The translations under genes were made by a program, and so were the position numbers. The notes under the pieces are model-generated. The model made no database searches and was not told the DNA's origin. It was given only the letters and a program-made list of their open reading frames with translations. Of a stretch of 61,093 nt of DNA, positions 17,761-26,445 are shown piece by piece (positions within the stretch are counted from its first letter, which is position 1; every line of letters starts with the position of its first letter). The stretch comes from CAYJII01 sp964370225 (GTDB lineage Bacteria; Bacillota; Clostridia; Oscillospirales; Ruminococcaceae), in contig CAYJII010000010.1 of the NCBI GenBank assembly GCA_964370225.1, forward strand, positions 1-61,093, written 5' to 3'.

Positions 17761-17789
17761 TTGCAAAATTTTTATTAATGTAGTATAAT
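17761..17789 (+). promoter_or_regulatory. Promoter in the rex/M23 intergenic region
   Basis: TTGCAA (17761-17766), 17 bases, TATAAT (17784-17789). It points towards no protein-coding gene, only the hairpins and terminator at 17796-17924. Confidence 0.7.
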
Positions 17790-17795
17790 AATTTT

Positions 17796-17924
17796 ATGGG
17801 TTATTTTACCTATAATACCCAACTTAAATCGACATTTATTATTTCGATTTAAGTTATAATATTACCTATATCGAGCTTAAATATATAAAAAATCCTACCG
17901 ATTTATTTTTCGGTGGGATTTTTT
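17796..17924 (+). ncRNA. Candidate small RNA of about 125 nt
   Basis: An otherwise gene-free stretch has all the parts of an independent RNA gene. A near-consensus promoter lies just upstream. A 12-bp perfect hairpin follows (17821-17832 with 17844-17855, 11-nt loop). An intrinsic terminator (17887-17924) ends it. The only open frame, ATG 17796, gives 18 codons without a ribosome site. It does not match 6S, tmRNA, SRP or RNase P RNA. Function unknown; existence is inferred from signals only. Confidence 0.5.
17887..17924 (+). terminator. Terminator of the candidate small RNA
   Basis: A 15-bp stem with one G-U pair (17887-17901 with 17910-17924), AAAAAATCCTACCGA on the left arm and T6 at the end. 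Confidence 0.85.
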
Positions 17925-17936
17925 ATTTGCTCTACA

Positions 17937-17969
17937 AAAAAAGCCACTCTTTAAAAGAGTGGCTTTTTT
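17937..17969 (-). terminator. Intrinsic terminator after the M23 peptidase gene
   Basis: A 15-bp stem (17937-17951 with 17955-17969) whose A-rich left arm becomes the U run on the reverse strand. It works in both directions. Confidence 0.9.
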
Positions 17970-17974
17970 ATCTA

Positions 17975-19735
17975 TTAAGGTAAATATGCAACTGGGTCGT
18001 ATGCTGTTCCGTTAATTCTCACTTCGAAGTGCAAGTGGTTACCTGTAGAGTTACCTGTAGTTCCCATAGCAGCGATGTAATCACCTTGCGCTACTACTTG
18101 CCCTACTGAAACGCTCATGCTACTACAGTGAGCATAGAATGTGGAAACTCCGTCGCCATGGTCAATTTTAACGATATTTCCATAACCACCACTGTATGAT
18201 GCAAAAGTAACTGTTCCACCAGCTGCAGCATAGATAGGAGTACCAGCTGATGATGCGATATCAATACCGCTATGCCATCCACCCCATCTTGATCCGAATG
18301 GTGATGAGAACTGTCCGCTTGTAGGCCAAATAAAGCCTTCTGCGCTAACCCCTGAGCCGATTGAAGCATCGATTTGTGGAGGTTCGGATGTTCCTACTGT
18401 TATAATTTTTTGTTGTGGTTGAGTTAAAATTTGTGAAGACACAATTTCTCTCTCAATCTCAACATTATCAAGATATGTTACCGATGCAGTAATTTGGTTT
18501 TCGCCCTCAACACCGTTTTGGCTTGTGAAAGAGTAACCTTTAACATAATCATCGGAAGTTTGTTCTACTGTTTCATAAGGAATTGCTTCTGAATAAGTAA
18601 TTGTCTTCGTCACTTGCACTGGCAAGAATGACTCGGATTGTGATAATAAAATTTCTGTTCCCTCAGCCAGTTTTTTGTCTTCGCTAACTGTTGCTAAATC
18701 TGGGTTAAGAGATTTTACTGTTTGTGTGTCAACATTTGCGTTTTGCACAACATCTGTAAGCGTTTCGTTTCTTGCAGTTGTGTAAACTTGTTGTTGTTTT
18801 GTTTGCCCAGTTAAAAGGTTTGTCATATCTTCTGCAGTAACTATGTTTTCTGTTAGATATAGCCCCTCAACTACTTCAACATTACGTGAAAACGAGATTT
18901 GCTCGCCTTCTTGCCCTGTGCTGTTAGAGTCAAGCACGAAATCAAGTGTTTCATTAATATGCCCTAAATCAGTAGTAGCCCCGTGGAAAGTACCATCCAC
19001 ATAAAGCCCCTCAGCCTCAATCATTTCGCTACCGGATTCGCCGATTATCGCTTCTGCAAGCTGATATTCGCTAAGCATTTTTTCGCCCTCGATAACTGTG
19101 ATTTCATATTCAGGTTTAATTGCGATTTCCTCGGTATCATCTGTAAATACCATCATATTTTGCACAATTTTTTTCGCTTTTTCAACGGTATTTTCATTTT
19201 CAACATAGCCTAAAACTTGATCGTTATACGTTACATTAACTGCATAAGTTTGTGTGTTCGTAAAATTGATTGTAGCCACAAACACAAATACTCCCACAAC
19301 AGGTAATGCATAATTCATTGCAGTTGTAAAAAATTTCTTGTTGTTTTTAAACCCAGCACCCACAAAATGGGAAACTGTTGTAACTTTTTTACCTACATGC
19401 ATATCTCGCGAGTGATAAAGCCCCATACCGATAACTTTTACTGCTGCATATGTCTTTACAAAAGGATATGTTATAACTTTTAACACAAAACGAAGCCCTC
19501 TGTTTAGAAGTCCTCCAATGCTATAAGCACATTTTCCAATGCTTTTAAATGTCTTGGTAAATACGTTTTTTGTGATTTTGCTGAAAATAGATGAAAACTC
19601 AATCGCATGATCGTTTGAAAATTTTCCTAATTTATAAAACTTATTTGGTAAATCGGTAAGGAAATTTTTTGATTGCTTAACTATTTTATCTTTTAGATTT
19701 AAGATTTTATCTTTTATCTTCTTTGTTTCAATCAA
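17975..19735 (-). CDS. Membrane-anchored LysM-G5-M23 peptidoglycan peptidase
   Basis: Predicted wall endopeptidase. Using the TTG start at 19733-19735 it has 586 residues. A basic cytosolic part of about 140 residues is followed by one membrane helix (ALPVVGVFVFVATINF) and an external region. A LysM-like repeat (TARNETLTDVV...VKSLNPDL) and a G5 domain (EAIPYETVEQTSDDYVKGYS) follow. A C-terminal LytM/M23 domain has zinc ligands in HSGIDI and HLHFEV plus YAHCSSM, so it looks catalytically intact. An in-frame ATG at 19774 exists, but AAAGGAGG lies inside that extension and is spaced eight bases from the TTG. The long basic cytosolic tail is unusual. The layout matches clostridial M23 proteins near sporulation genes, but its promoter looks vegetative and a WalR-like box overlaps the leader. 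Confidence 0.92.
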   Translation of the reverse strand: MIETKKIKDKILNLKDKIVKQSKNFLTDLPNKFYKLGKFSNDHAIEFSSIFSKITKNVFTKTFKSIGKCAYSIGGLLNRGLRFVLKVITYPFVKTYAAVKVIGMGLYHSRDMHVGKKVTTVSHFVGAGFKNNKKFFTTAMNYALPVVGVFVFVATINFTNTQTYAVNVTYNDQVLGYVENENTVEKAKKIVQNMMVFTDDTEEIAIKPEYEITVIEGEKMLSEYQLAEAIIGESGSEMIEAEGLYVDGTFHGATTDLGHINETLDFVLDSNSTGQEGEQISFSRNVEVVEGLYLTENIVTAEDMTNLLTGQTKQQQVYTTARNETLTDVVQNANVDTQTVKSLNPDLATVSEDKKLAEGTEILLSQSESFLPVQVTKTITYSEAIPYETVEQTSDDYVKGYSFTSQNGVEGENQITASVTYLDNVEIEREIVSSQILTQPQQKIITVGTSEPPQIDASIGSGVSAEGFIWPTSGQFSSPFGSRWGGWHSGIDIASSAGTPIYAAAGGTVTFASYSGGYGNIVKIDHGDGVSTFYAHCSSMSVSVGQVVAQGDYIAAMGTTGNSTGNHLHFEVRINGTAYDPVAYLP

Positions 19736-19801
19736 AACAACGTCCTCCTTTATTTTTTTGAAAGACACAACCATTTTCTGCGCCTATCAGATTTTACAAT
19801 G

Positions 19802-19818
19802 ATTACAAATCTGTAACA
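19802..19818 (-). promoter_or_regulatory. WalR (YycF)-like box
   Basis: Reverse strand reads TGTTAC-N5-TGTAAT, an exact fit to TGTWAH-N5-TGTWAH, the direct-repeat site of the WalR response regulator that controls autolysins. It lies just downstream of the predicted transcription start, a position expected to repress. WalR itself is not in the window. Confidence 0.5.
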
Positions 19819-19828
19819 ATGTAAGTTA

Positions 19829-19857
19829 ATTATAATGAATTGAAACTGTAATTGCAA
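19829..19857 (-). promoter_or_regulatory. Promoter of the M23 peptidase gene
   Basis: Reverse strand TTGCAA (19852-19857), 17 bases, TATAAT (19829-19834), about 85 bases upstream of the TTG start. Confidence 0.75.
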
Positions 19858-20174
19858 CCGTTTTGTAACTTATTTAATATTTTTTTGTATACATTAACAA
19901 AAAACTACGCTTATTTTAGCAGAAACAACAGCTAAATTCATATTTTTGCATGTAAATAATTAGTTTTTTGTGTAATTGTAAAACTATAACAAATTTTTTT
20001 CATTCAAGTACTTAGTGAATAAGCTTTAACTAATGATACAATAATTAATGTACAAAGCTTTCGTTTTCGTTATAAATTTGAATAAATATATATATTATAA
20101 TGTAGGCAGAAAAAATATTAATCGCATTTTACGCAAAAAACATATCTGTTAACTGCTGCGCAAACAAACTAAAC
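19858..20174. other. AT-rich intergenic spacer between divergent promoters
   Basis: About 315 bases with no open frame, no clear hairpin-plus-T-run and no recognisable RNA. It is very AT-rich with many short A and T tracts. I see nothing specific in it. Confidence 0.6.
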
Positions 20175-20203
20175 TTGACAATATCACAAATAAAAAGTAA
20201 AAT
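20175..20203 (+). promoter_or_regulatory. Promoter of rnjA
   Basis: TTGACA (20175-20180), 17 bases, TAAAAT (20198-20203). It implies a leader of over 300 nt. Confidence 0.7.
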
Positions 20204-20209
20204 GTTATT

Positions 20210-20532
20210 AACGATATTCGGATTTATTTTAAATTTAAGCGATATTGCAGTTTTATTAAGGCAATATTTCGCTGATTATATATTTTGTACGGAAAAAATA
20301 TAGGTTTTTATTAATGTTATTTATCGATTTGAATAACATCTTAGTTTCTATTCGCAAAAATTAAAATTTTTTATGCTTTTATTTATGTAAAAATTATTAC
20401 AATTCGCTACACCAAGTGATGAAAGAAATTATTACTTCAATAAATATCGGACAAAAATGTTAATTGCACGTAGGTGCTGATATTGATGCCAACAACTTAC
20501 ATATTTCCGTGAATTAAAGAGAGGTAAATTAA
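20210..20532 (+). other. Long 5' leader of rnjA
   Basis: About 320 untranslated bases. Visible elements are an imperfect hairpin (arms GCGATATTGC near 20239 and GCAATATTTCGC near 20262), a GTTATT/AATAAC stem near 20313-20336, and GCAC/GTGC arms near 20465-20476. No terminator or known riboswitch was recognised. A leader this long before an RNase gene could mediate self-cleavage or autoregulation, which is inference. Confidence 0.45.
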
Positions 20533-22491
20533 GTGGTAAAAAAAGAAAACAACGAAGATGTTAAAACTGCTGTAAAAAAGCATAAAGTCTTCAAAAAAAC
20601 ACAAAACAAACAAAAGAAAAGCCCAAATACAATAAACGCAAAAGTTGAAAAGGAATCAAAACCTTTATCTCCTGCTAAAAACACTAAGGGAAATGCGCCT
20701 GCTAAAAATGTAAAAAATCAACCTAACGCAAAATCTCATGCTAGCGCAAAGCCACAAGCAAAACCACAAGCACAAGCTGGTGCAAAACAAACAAAACCAA
20801 ATGCTCGCAGAAAAAAAACTACTGAGGTGAGAAAAACTCCACTAAGGATTATTCCACTTGGCGGATTAAATGAAATCGGCAAAAACATCACGCTCTACGA
20901 ATGTGGCCAAGATATGTTTATCGTCGACTGCGGTCTTGCTTTCCCTGACGCTGATATGCTCGGGGTAGATTTGGTAATCCCTGATTTTACGTATTTGGAA
21001 AAAAACGCGGATAAAATCAGAGGACTTGTAATCACGCACGGACATGAAGATCATATAGGGAGTATCCCCTACTTATTAAAAAAGATAAATGTACCTATTT
21101 ATGCAACACGCTTAGCTATAGGGCTTATTGAGGGCAAACTGAAAGAACACGGTCTTTTAGGCAGAGCATCGCTTAACGTGATATCACCAAAAGACACGGT
21201 TAAAATGGGATGTATGTCTGTAGAATTCATTCGTGTTAACCACTCCATCCCAGACAGTGTTGCGCTTGCTATACACACTCCTACCGGGGTCGTGGTGCAA
21301 ACAGGTGACTTTAAGGTTGACTACACGCCGATTGAGGGCGAGGTAATCGATCTGGCTAAATTTGCTCAATTAGGCAAAAAAGGCGTGCTGTGCTTGCTAT
21401 CCGACTCAACAAATGCGGAAAGACCTGGTTCGACCGTGAGCGAAACAAAAGTAGGACAATCGCTCAATACTTTATTTAGCACCGCTTTTGATAAGAGGAT
21501 AATCATTGCGACATTCGCATCAAATATCCATAGAATTCAACAAATCATCGATAATGCGCACAGATATAATCGCAAAGTTGCGGTTTCTGGCAGGAGCATG
21601 ATTAATGTTGTGGGAAAAGCAGTTGAGCTAGGTTATCTAAAAATTCCTGATAATCTGTTGATTGAACTTGACCAAATCGTAAAGTATCCTAATGAAAAAG
21701 TTGTGCTTATAACTACAGGTAGCCAAGGCGAACCACTCAGCGCACTTTCCAGAATGGCGTCTGGCGAACACAGAAAAGTTACTGTGACTACCGAAGATTT
21801 AATCATTATCTCGGCTACACCAATCCCAGGTAACGAAAAACATGTTACGCGCGTTATAAACGAACTGCTTAAAATCGGTGCAGACGTTATCTACGATAAA
21901 ATGTACGAAGTGCATGTATCGGGACATGCGTGCGAAGATGAGCTTAAACTTATGCTTAATCTTACAAAGCCAAAATTCTTCATACCAGTACATGGTGAGT
22001 ACAAGCATCTAAGAGCACACGCAAAGCTTGCGGTTGCCTCTGGAGTTGCGACGGAAAACATCCATGTTGGCGAAGTTGGGCAAGTGATTGAGCTTGATAA
22101 TGTCGACATGAAAGTTGTGTCCACAGTCGAAAGCGGAGGCGTCTTTGTAGACGGTCTAGGCGTCGGCGATGTTGGCTCGATTGTTTTGCGTGACAGAAAA
22201 AAACTCGCACAGGACGGCTTAATTATAGTGGTAGCTACTATAGAAAAGGAAACTTCTACTTGCGTATCGGGGCCTGATATTGTATCAAGAGGATTTGTCT
22301 ACGTGAGAGAGTCCGAACAGCTAATGAATCAGTCCCGCGAAGTTATTAGGCAAGCGATTGATAAGTGCATAGAAACCAATGTTATGGACTGGACATCACT
22401 AAAATTATCGATAAAAGACTCACTTTCTGGGTTTATTTATAAAAAAACTAAGCGTTCTCCGATGATTTTGCCAATTATTATGGAAATTTAG
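20533..22491 (+). CDS. rnjA: Ribonuclease J
   Basis: Metallo-beta-lactamase/beta-CASP RNase with 5'-3' exonuclease and endonuclease activity, central to mRNA decay and rRNA maturation. The zinc motif HGHEDHIGS is at ~169; HSIPDS, QTGDFKVD, SDSTNAERPG, the beta-CASP blocks (FASNIHRIQQI; SGRSM), HVSGHA and the C-terminal domain follow. 652 residues is about 100 longer than usual; the extra N-terminal ~100 residues are a low-complexity Lys/Ala/Pro/Asn segment (KPQAKPQAQAGAKQ). Start is GTG with AGAGAGG upstream. The basic tail could bind RNA or partners; such tails occur in actinobacterial and some clostridial RNase J. Confidence 0.97.
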   Translation: MVKKENNEDVKTAVKKHKVFKKTQNKQKKSPNTINAKVEKESKPLSPAKNTKGNAPAKNVKNQPNAKSHASAKPQAKPQAQAGAKQTKPNARRKKTTEVRKTPLRIIPLGGLNEIGKNITLYECGQDMFIVDCGLAFPDADMLGVDLVIPDFTYLEKNADKIRGLVITHGHEDHIGSIPYLLKKINVPIYATRLAIGLIEGKLKEHGLLGRASLNVISPKDTVKMGCMSVEFIRVNHSIPDSVALAIHTPTGVVVQTGDFKVDYTPIEGEVIDLAKFAQLGKKGVLCLLSDSTNAERPGSTVSETKVGQSLNTLFSTAFDKRIIIATFASNIHRIQQIIDNAHRYNRKVAVSGRSMINVVGKAVELGYLKIPDNLLIELDQIVKYPNEKVVLITTGSQGEPLSALSRMASGEHRKVTVTTEDLIIISATPIPGNEKHVTRVINELLKIGADVIYDKMYEVHVSGHACEDELKLMLNLTKPKFFIPVHGEYKHLRAHAKLAVASGVATENIHVGEVGQVIELDNVDMKVVSTVESGGVFVDGLGVGDVGSIVLRDRKKLAQDGLIIVVATIEKETSTCVSGPDIVSRGFVYVRESEQLMNQSREVIRQAIDKCIETNVMDWTSLKLSIKDSLSGFIYKKTKRSPMILPIIMEI

Positions 22492-22561
22492 TCAAAAATA
22501 TAGTATGATATAAAGATAGAAGAAAATTTTGCAAGATATTTATATTTAAGCTTGCTTTATG

Positions 22562-22591
22562 TTGAACAAAACTAAGTAAATGACATATAAT
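22562..22591 (+). promoter_or_regulatory. Promoter of the gdpP-rplI-dnaB-tilS-hpt-ftsH operon
   Basis: TTGAAC (22562-22567), 18 bases, TATAAT (22586-22591), 26 bases before the GTG start. GCTTGC and GCAAGC arms flank it, a possible 6-7 bp hairpin or operator. Confidence 0.6.
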
Positions 22592-22617
22592 TAGCAAGCG
22601 CACGAGGAGCTGATGCT

Positions 22618-24582
22618 GTGAAGAAACGAAATTTTTGGTTTTTGCAACCCATGTATGTTCTAATAATTTTATTAACTGTTTTAACCGGTGCCTTTGCGTT
22701 TTTGTATAACACTATTTTATTCTACATTTATATACCCGTAGGAATATTGATAATATATTATACCACAAGGAAAATAGTTTTCCTCAAAAAAGATATTAAG
22801 CATATGTGGAATACTGTGGCGGATAAATTTGATATAAGTAATATGCATTCAATGTTTGATTTGCCGATACCTGTGCTCGTGTACAATAGTGAGACTGATG
22901 AAATTATATGGTATAATAATATTTTCTCAACTGCATGCACGACAACAGAAATGTATGGGCAAAAGTTTAGGACTATAACATCAAAATCTGCCGAAGAGCT
23001 AGCGGTAAATCAGGGGATAATTTTAAATTTCAACGACAAATATTTTAAAACATATATATTAACAGGCGAGGGAAACTCCGCCCATGTTAATATGGTGTAT
23101 TTTATCGAGCTCACAGATTTGCAGAAAACATATATGGAATACCATCGTTCGCGCCCTGTTATCATGCGTATTAATATCGACAGCTACGAGGAAATCGTGA
23201 AAAACGCTAAAGAAAGTGAACGCACACAAATTTTAAGCGACACGAATAAAATCCTCGAGGATTTTATCGGCGAAAGTGGCGGTATCATCAAAAGGCTTGA
23301 TAGAGATAAATATTTTGCAATCATTGAAAGTGACTTCTTTGAAAAAATCAAAGCGGAAAATTTCACTATACTCGATTCGGTTAAGTCCGTCGCTTCAAAC
23401 GACAGACTTCCTGTTACCTTGTCTATTGGGATTGGGTATATTTCTAAAAAATTCGAGGAAAATGAAAAATCCTCTTTCCAAGCGCTAGACATGGCGCTAG
23501 GGCGAGGCGGTGACCAAGTTGCGATAAAAACCGAGGACGGTTTTGAGTTCTTCGGTGGTACTGCAAGGGGCATTGAAAAAAGAACGAAAGTAAAAAGTCG
23601 AATTGTTGCCTCAGCTCTTTCAGAGAGCATCGAGCGCAGCGACAATGTGCTTATTATGGGTCACAAATTCTCAGATTTAGACTCAGTCGGTGCGGCACTC
23701 GGTATGTCTAGCGCATGCGTTGCACTGGATAAACAGGTGAATATCGTAATCGACAGACAAAAAACGCTTGCAACCCCACTAATTGATTATTATGCTAAGC
23801 ACGAAAATTATGACATATTCATTTCGCCTAGCGAGGCTATGGCATACATTAGACGAAACACCTTACTTATAATAGTAGACACTCATTCGCCATATTTTGT
23901 TGAGAGCGAAGAAGTTTACCGTTCTTGTAAAGACATAGTTTTAATCGACCACCATAGACGAATGGTGGATTATATCGACAATACGATAATATCATTACAC
24001 GAACCATACGCTTCCTCTACTGCGGAAATGGTTTGTGAGCTTTTGCAATATATCAAAGGTGAAAATTTTGTTAAGCATTATCATGCAGAAGCACTGCTAT
24101 CTGGGATTATGCTTGATACAAAAAACTTCATCATGAAAACAGGAGTGCGAACTTTTGAAGCTGCGGCTTACCTAAAACGAATGGGTGCTGACACTATAGA
24201 AGTGCGCAGGCTGTTTGCTAATTCGATGAATATATTTAAAGAGAGAACTAAACTAATTTCAGCTGCAGAGATATATAAAAACTGCGCTATCGCACAAAGC
24301 GACGGCGAAGTTAAAGATATCAGAATTGTTGCTCCTCAAGCAGCTGATGAACTGTTAAATATTGAACATGTTAACGCATCATTTGTTATGTACGATATCG
24401 GTGGAGTTGTTAATGTTTCTGCTCGCTCAATGGGCAGAATGAATGTGCAAATTATTATGGAGCAAATGGGCGGCGGTGGTCATCAAACTATGGCAGCGGC
24501 TCAGATTAAAAATACTAATTACAGTGATGTTGTAGAAAAGCTACGTGCTTGTATCGACGATTATCACGAGAAGAATAAATAA
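22618..24582 (+). CDS. gdpP: Cyclic-di-AMP phosphodiesterase GdpP
   Basis: Membrane enzyme that hydrolyses c-di-AMP to pApA, controlling potassium and osmolyte balance and wall stress. 654 residues: two membrane helices (~8-50), a PAS-like domain (~75-150), a degenerate GGDEF domain (GRGGDQ in place of the active loop), then DHH (GHKFSDLDSVGAALG; VDTHSP; IDHH at ~443-446) and DHHA1 (MGGGGHQTMAAAQ). All DHH metal ligands appear present. GTG start with GAGGAGC upstream. First gene of a tight operon; its pairing with rplI and dnaB is conserved in Firmicutes. Confidence 0.97.
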   Translation: MKKRNFWFLQPMYVLIILLTVLTGAFAFLYNTILFYIYIPVGILIIYYTTRKIVFLKKDIKHMWNTVADKFDISNMHSMFDLPIPVLVYNSETDEIIWYNNIFSTACTTTEMYGQKFRTITSKSAEELAVNQGIILNFNDKYFKTYILTGEGNSAHVNMVYFIELTDLQKTYMEYHRSRPVIMRINIDSYEEIVKNAKESERTQILSDTNKILEDFIGESGGIIKRLDRDKYFAIIESDFFEKIKAENFTILDSVKSVASNDRLPVTLSIGIGYISKKFEENEKSSFQALDMALGRGGDQVAIKTEDGFEFFGGTARGIEKRTKVKSRIVASALSESIERSDNVLIMGHKFSDLDSVGAALGMSSACVALDKQVNIVIDRQKTLATPLIDYYAKHENYDIFISPSEAMAYIRRNTLLIIVDTHSPYFVESEEVYRSCKDIVLIDHHRRMVDYIDNTIISLHEPYASSTAEMVCELLQYIKGENFVKHYHAEALLSGIMLDTKNFIMKTGVRTFEAAAYLKRMGADTIEVRRLFANSMNIFKERTKLISAAEIYKNCAIAQSDGEVKDIRIVAPQAADELLNIEHVNASFVMYDIGGVVNVSARSMGRMNVQIIMEQMGGGGHQTMAAAQIKNTNYSDVVEKLRACIDDYHEKNK

Positions 24583-24598
24583 CGAAAGGGATAAAACA

Positions 24599-25045
24599 AT
24601 GAAAGTAATACTAAAACAAGATGTGCAAGGCTCAGGAAAAAAAGGGGATTTAGTTAATGTGTCCGACGGATACGCAAAAAACTTCCTAATAAAAAAAGGG
24701 CTTGCTGTTGTAGCAGATTCACAAGCAATTAATGAAAAAAACGCTAAAGACGCTTCTAGCGCACACCATGCACAAGTGCAAAAAGATAATGCAAAAGCAG
24801 TTGCTGTTAAACTGGAAGACAAAACAGTGAAAGTGTTTGCAAAAGGAACAGGTAGCGGTAAAATTTTTGGAAAAATCACTTCTAGCGAAATTGCAGCTGC
24901 AGTTGAAAAAGAATTTGGTATTGAAGTGAACAAGAAAAAAATCACTATGAAAAGCGACATTAAATCCACCGGACTTTTTTCCTTTGAAATTAAGCTACAC
25001 ACAGAAGTGGTAGTAAAAATGAATGTGGAAGTTTGCGAAGAATAA
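24599..25045 (+). CDS. rplI: 50S ribosomal protein L9
   Basis: Binds 23S rRNA at the base of the L1 stalk and helps keep the reading frame. 148 residues, normal. The sequence opens MKVILKQDVQGSGKKGDLV and contains the conserved VSDGYAKNFLIKKGLA. A long helix and a C-terminal domain with GSGKIFGKITSSEIA follow. ATG 24599 is preceded by CGAAAGGG; a longer in-frame start inside gdpP is not conserved. It is 16 bases downstream of gdpP and 38 upstream of dnaB. Confidence 0.98.
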   Translation: MKVILKQDVQGSGKKGDLVNVSDGYAKNFLIKKGLAVVADSQAINEKNAKDASSAHHAQVQKDNAKAVAVKLEDKTVKVFAKGTGSGKIFGKITSSEIAAAVEKEFGIEVNKKKITMKSDIKSTGLFSFEIKLHTEVVVKMNVEVCEE

Positions 25046-25083
25046 TCGCAAAAAGCAGATGAATGTATTAATTCGGAGGATAT

Positions 25084-26445
25084 ATGGATTATAACGCAGT
25101 CGAACAATATGAATACGAAGAGATGCCGTATTCTTTGGAAGCTGAACAGTCAGTGCTAGGGTCGCTACTCATACAGCCGGAACTTATTTCTTCGGTTATT
25201 GAGTATTTGCCTAGTTCTGAGATGTTTTTTAAAGTTCAACACGCTAAAATGTATGAGCTTTTTTTAGGCATGTTCAATATGTCTAAAACCATCGATTTTA
25301 TCACGGTTCTCGAACAAGTATCATTAGCGAAAGTATTTGACAATGACCAAGCTGCAAAAGTGTATTTAGTCAATATAATGGAAATTGTACCGACCACTTC
25401 GAATATCGCTGAGTACTGTCGTATCATTAAAGATAGATACTATCGCAGGAAGCTAATCTTGCTTTCTAGCGAAATTTCAAAAACCTCGAAAGAGGGCGAG
25501 TACACCTCCGACCAAATCTTAGAAATAGCTGAGCAAAAGCTATTCGATTTGCGTAAAGGTAGGGATTCCTCGCAGCTGCTAAAAATTGACAAGGCAATTA
25601 TACAAGCTTATGATAAGCTGCAAACTTTAGCAGAAAACGATAACCAAGAATATGTCGGCTTAAAAACTGGCTTTAGACTTTTAGATGACAAGATGCTCGG
25701 ACTCAATAATTCCGACTTGATTTTAATCGCAGCCCGCCCTGGTATGGGTAAAACTTCGTTTGCGCTCAATATCGCGACGAATGTTGCAAAATATTATGAC
25801 AAAGATATCGCTGTGTTCTCACTCGAAATGTCAAGCGACCAGCTAGTTAGCAGGATATTATCATCTGAGGCGAGAATTCCCAGTGAAGCTATGCGAACAG
25901 GAAAACTCAGCTCTGAGCAATGGGTTCAGCTTGCAGCATGTGCGGATATTTTAGCAAAAACAAATATTTACTTGGATGACACTGCGGGTATCACAGTAAA
26001 TGAGATAAAAGCTAAAGCGAGACGCCTTAAAAATTTGGGACTTATCGTAATCGACTACCTACAACTTATGTCTTCGGGCAGAAGGACGGAAAATCGTGTT
26101 CAGGAAATATCTCAAATGACCAGGGGACTAAAAATCATGGCAAAAGAGCTCAATGTTCCACTGATACTGTTATCACAGCTATCTCGTGCAATTGAGCAAA
26201 GAAGCGAACATAAACCGATGCTTTCCGACTTGAGGGAGTCGGGCTCAATCGAGCAGGATGCGGATATCGTAATGTTTTTATACAGTGATTATTATTATGA
26301 TAAAGACGTAACCAAGGCGAATTTGGCAAAATGTGCACTTGAGAAAAATCGTCACGGCCAAACTGGGGTAATTGACTTGCACTGGATGGGCGAATTTACT
26401 AAGTTTAGCGATTTGGAGGTATACAGAGATGCGCCACCTGTATGA
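25084..26445 (+). CDS. dnaB: Replicative DNA helicase
   Basis: Hexameric 5'-3' helicase that unwinds the fork and recruits primase. 453 residues, with an N-terminal domain starting MPYSLEAEQSVLGSLL and a RecA-like domain with Walker A ARPGMGKTSFAL. SLEMSSDQL, Walker B VIDYLQLM, and LSQLSRAIEQR / LSDLRESGSIEQDAD are also present. No intein interrupts it. GGAGGATAT precedes ATG. The gene is dnaC in Bacillus nomenclature. Its last 17 bases overlap tilS. Confidence 0.98.
   Translation: MDYNAVEQYEYEEMPYSLEAEQSVLGSLLIQPELISSVIEYLPSSEMFFKVQHAKMYELFLGMFNMSKTIDFITVLEQVSLAKVFDNDQAAKVYLVNIMEIVPTTSNIAEYCRIIKDRYYRRKLILLSSEISKTSKEGEYTSDQILEIAEQKLFDLRKGRDSSQLLKIDKAIIQAYDKLQTLAENDNQEYVGLKTGFRLLDDKMLGLNNSDLILIAARPGMGKTSFALNIATNVAKYYDKDIAVFSLEMSSDQLVSRILSSEARIPSEAMRTGKLSSEQWVQLAACADILAKTNIYLDDTAGITVNEIKAKARRLKNLGLIVIDYLQLMSSGRRTENRVQEISQMTRGLKIMAKELNVPLILLSQLSRAIEQRSEHKPMLSDLRESGSIEQDADIVMFLYSDYYYDKDVTKANLAKCALEKNRHGQTGVIDLHWMGEFTKFSDLEVYRDAPPV

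Noticed and set aside
17796..17852. 18-codon open frame in the candidate small RNA
   Set aside because: No ribosome site, runs through the perfect hairpin, and composition is not protein-like.
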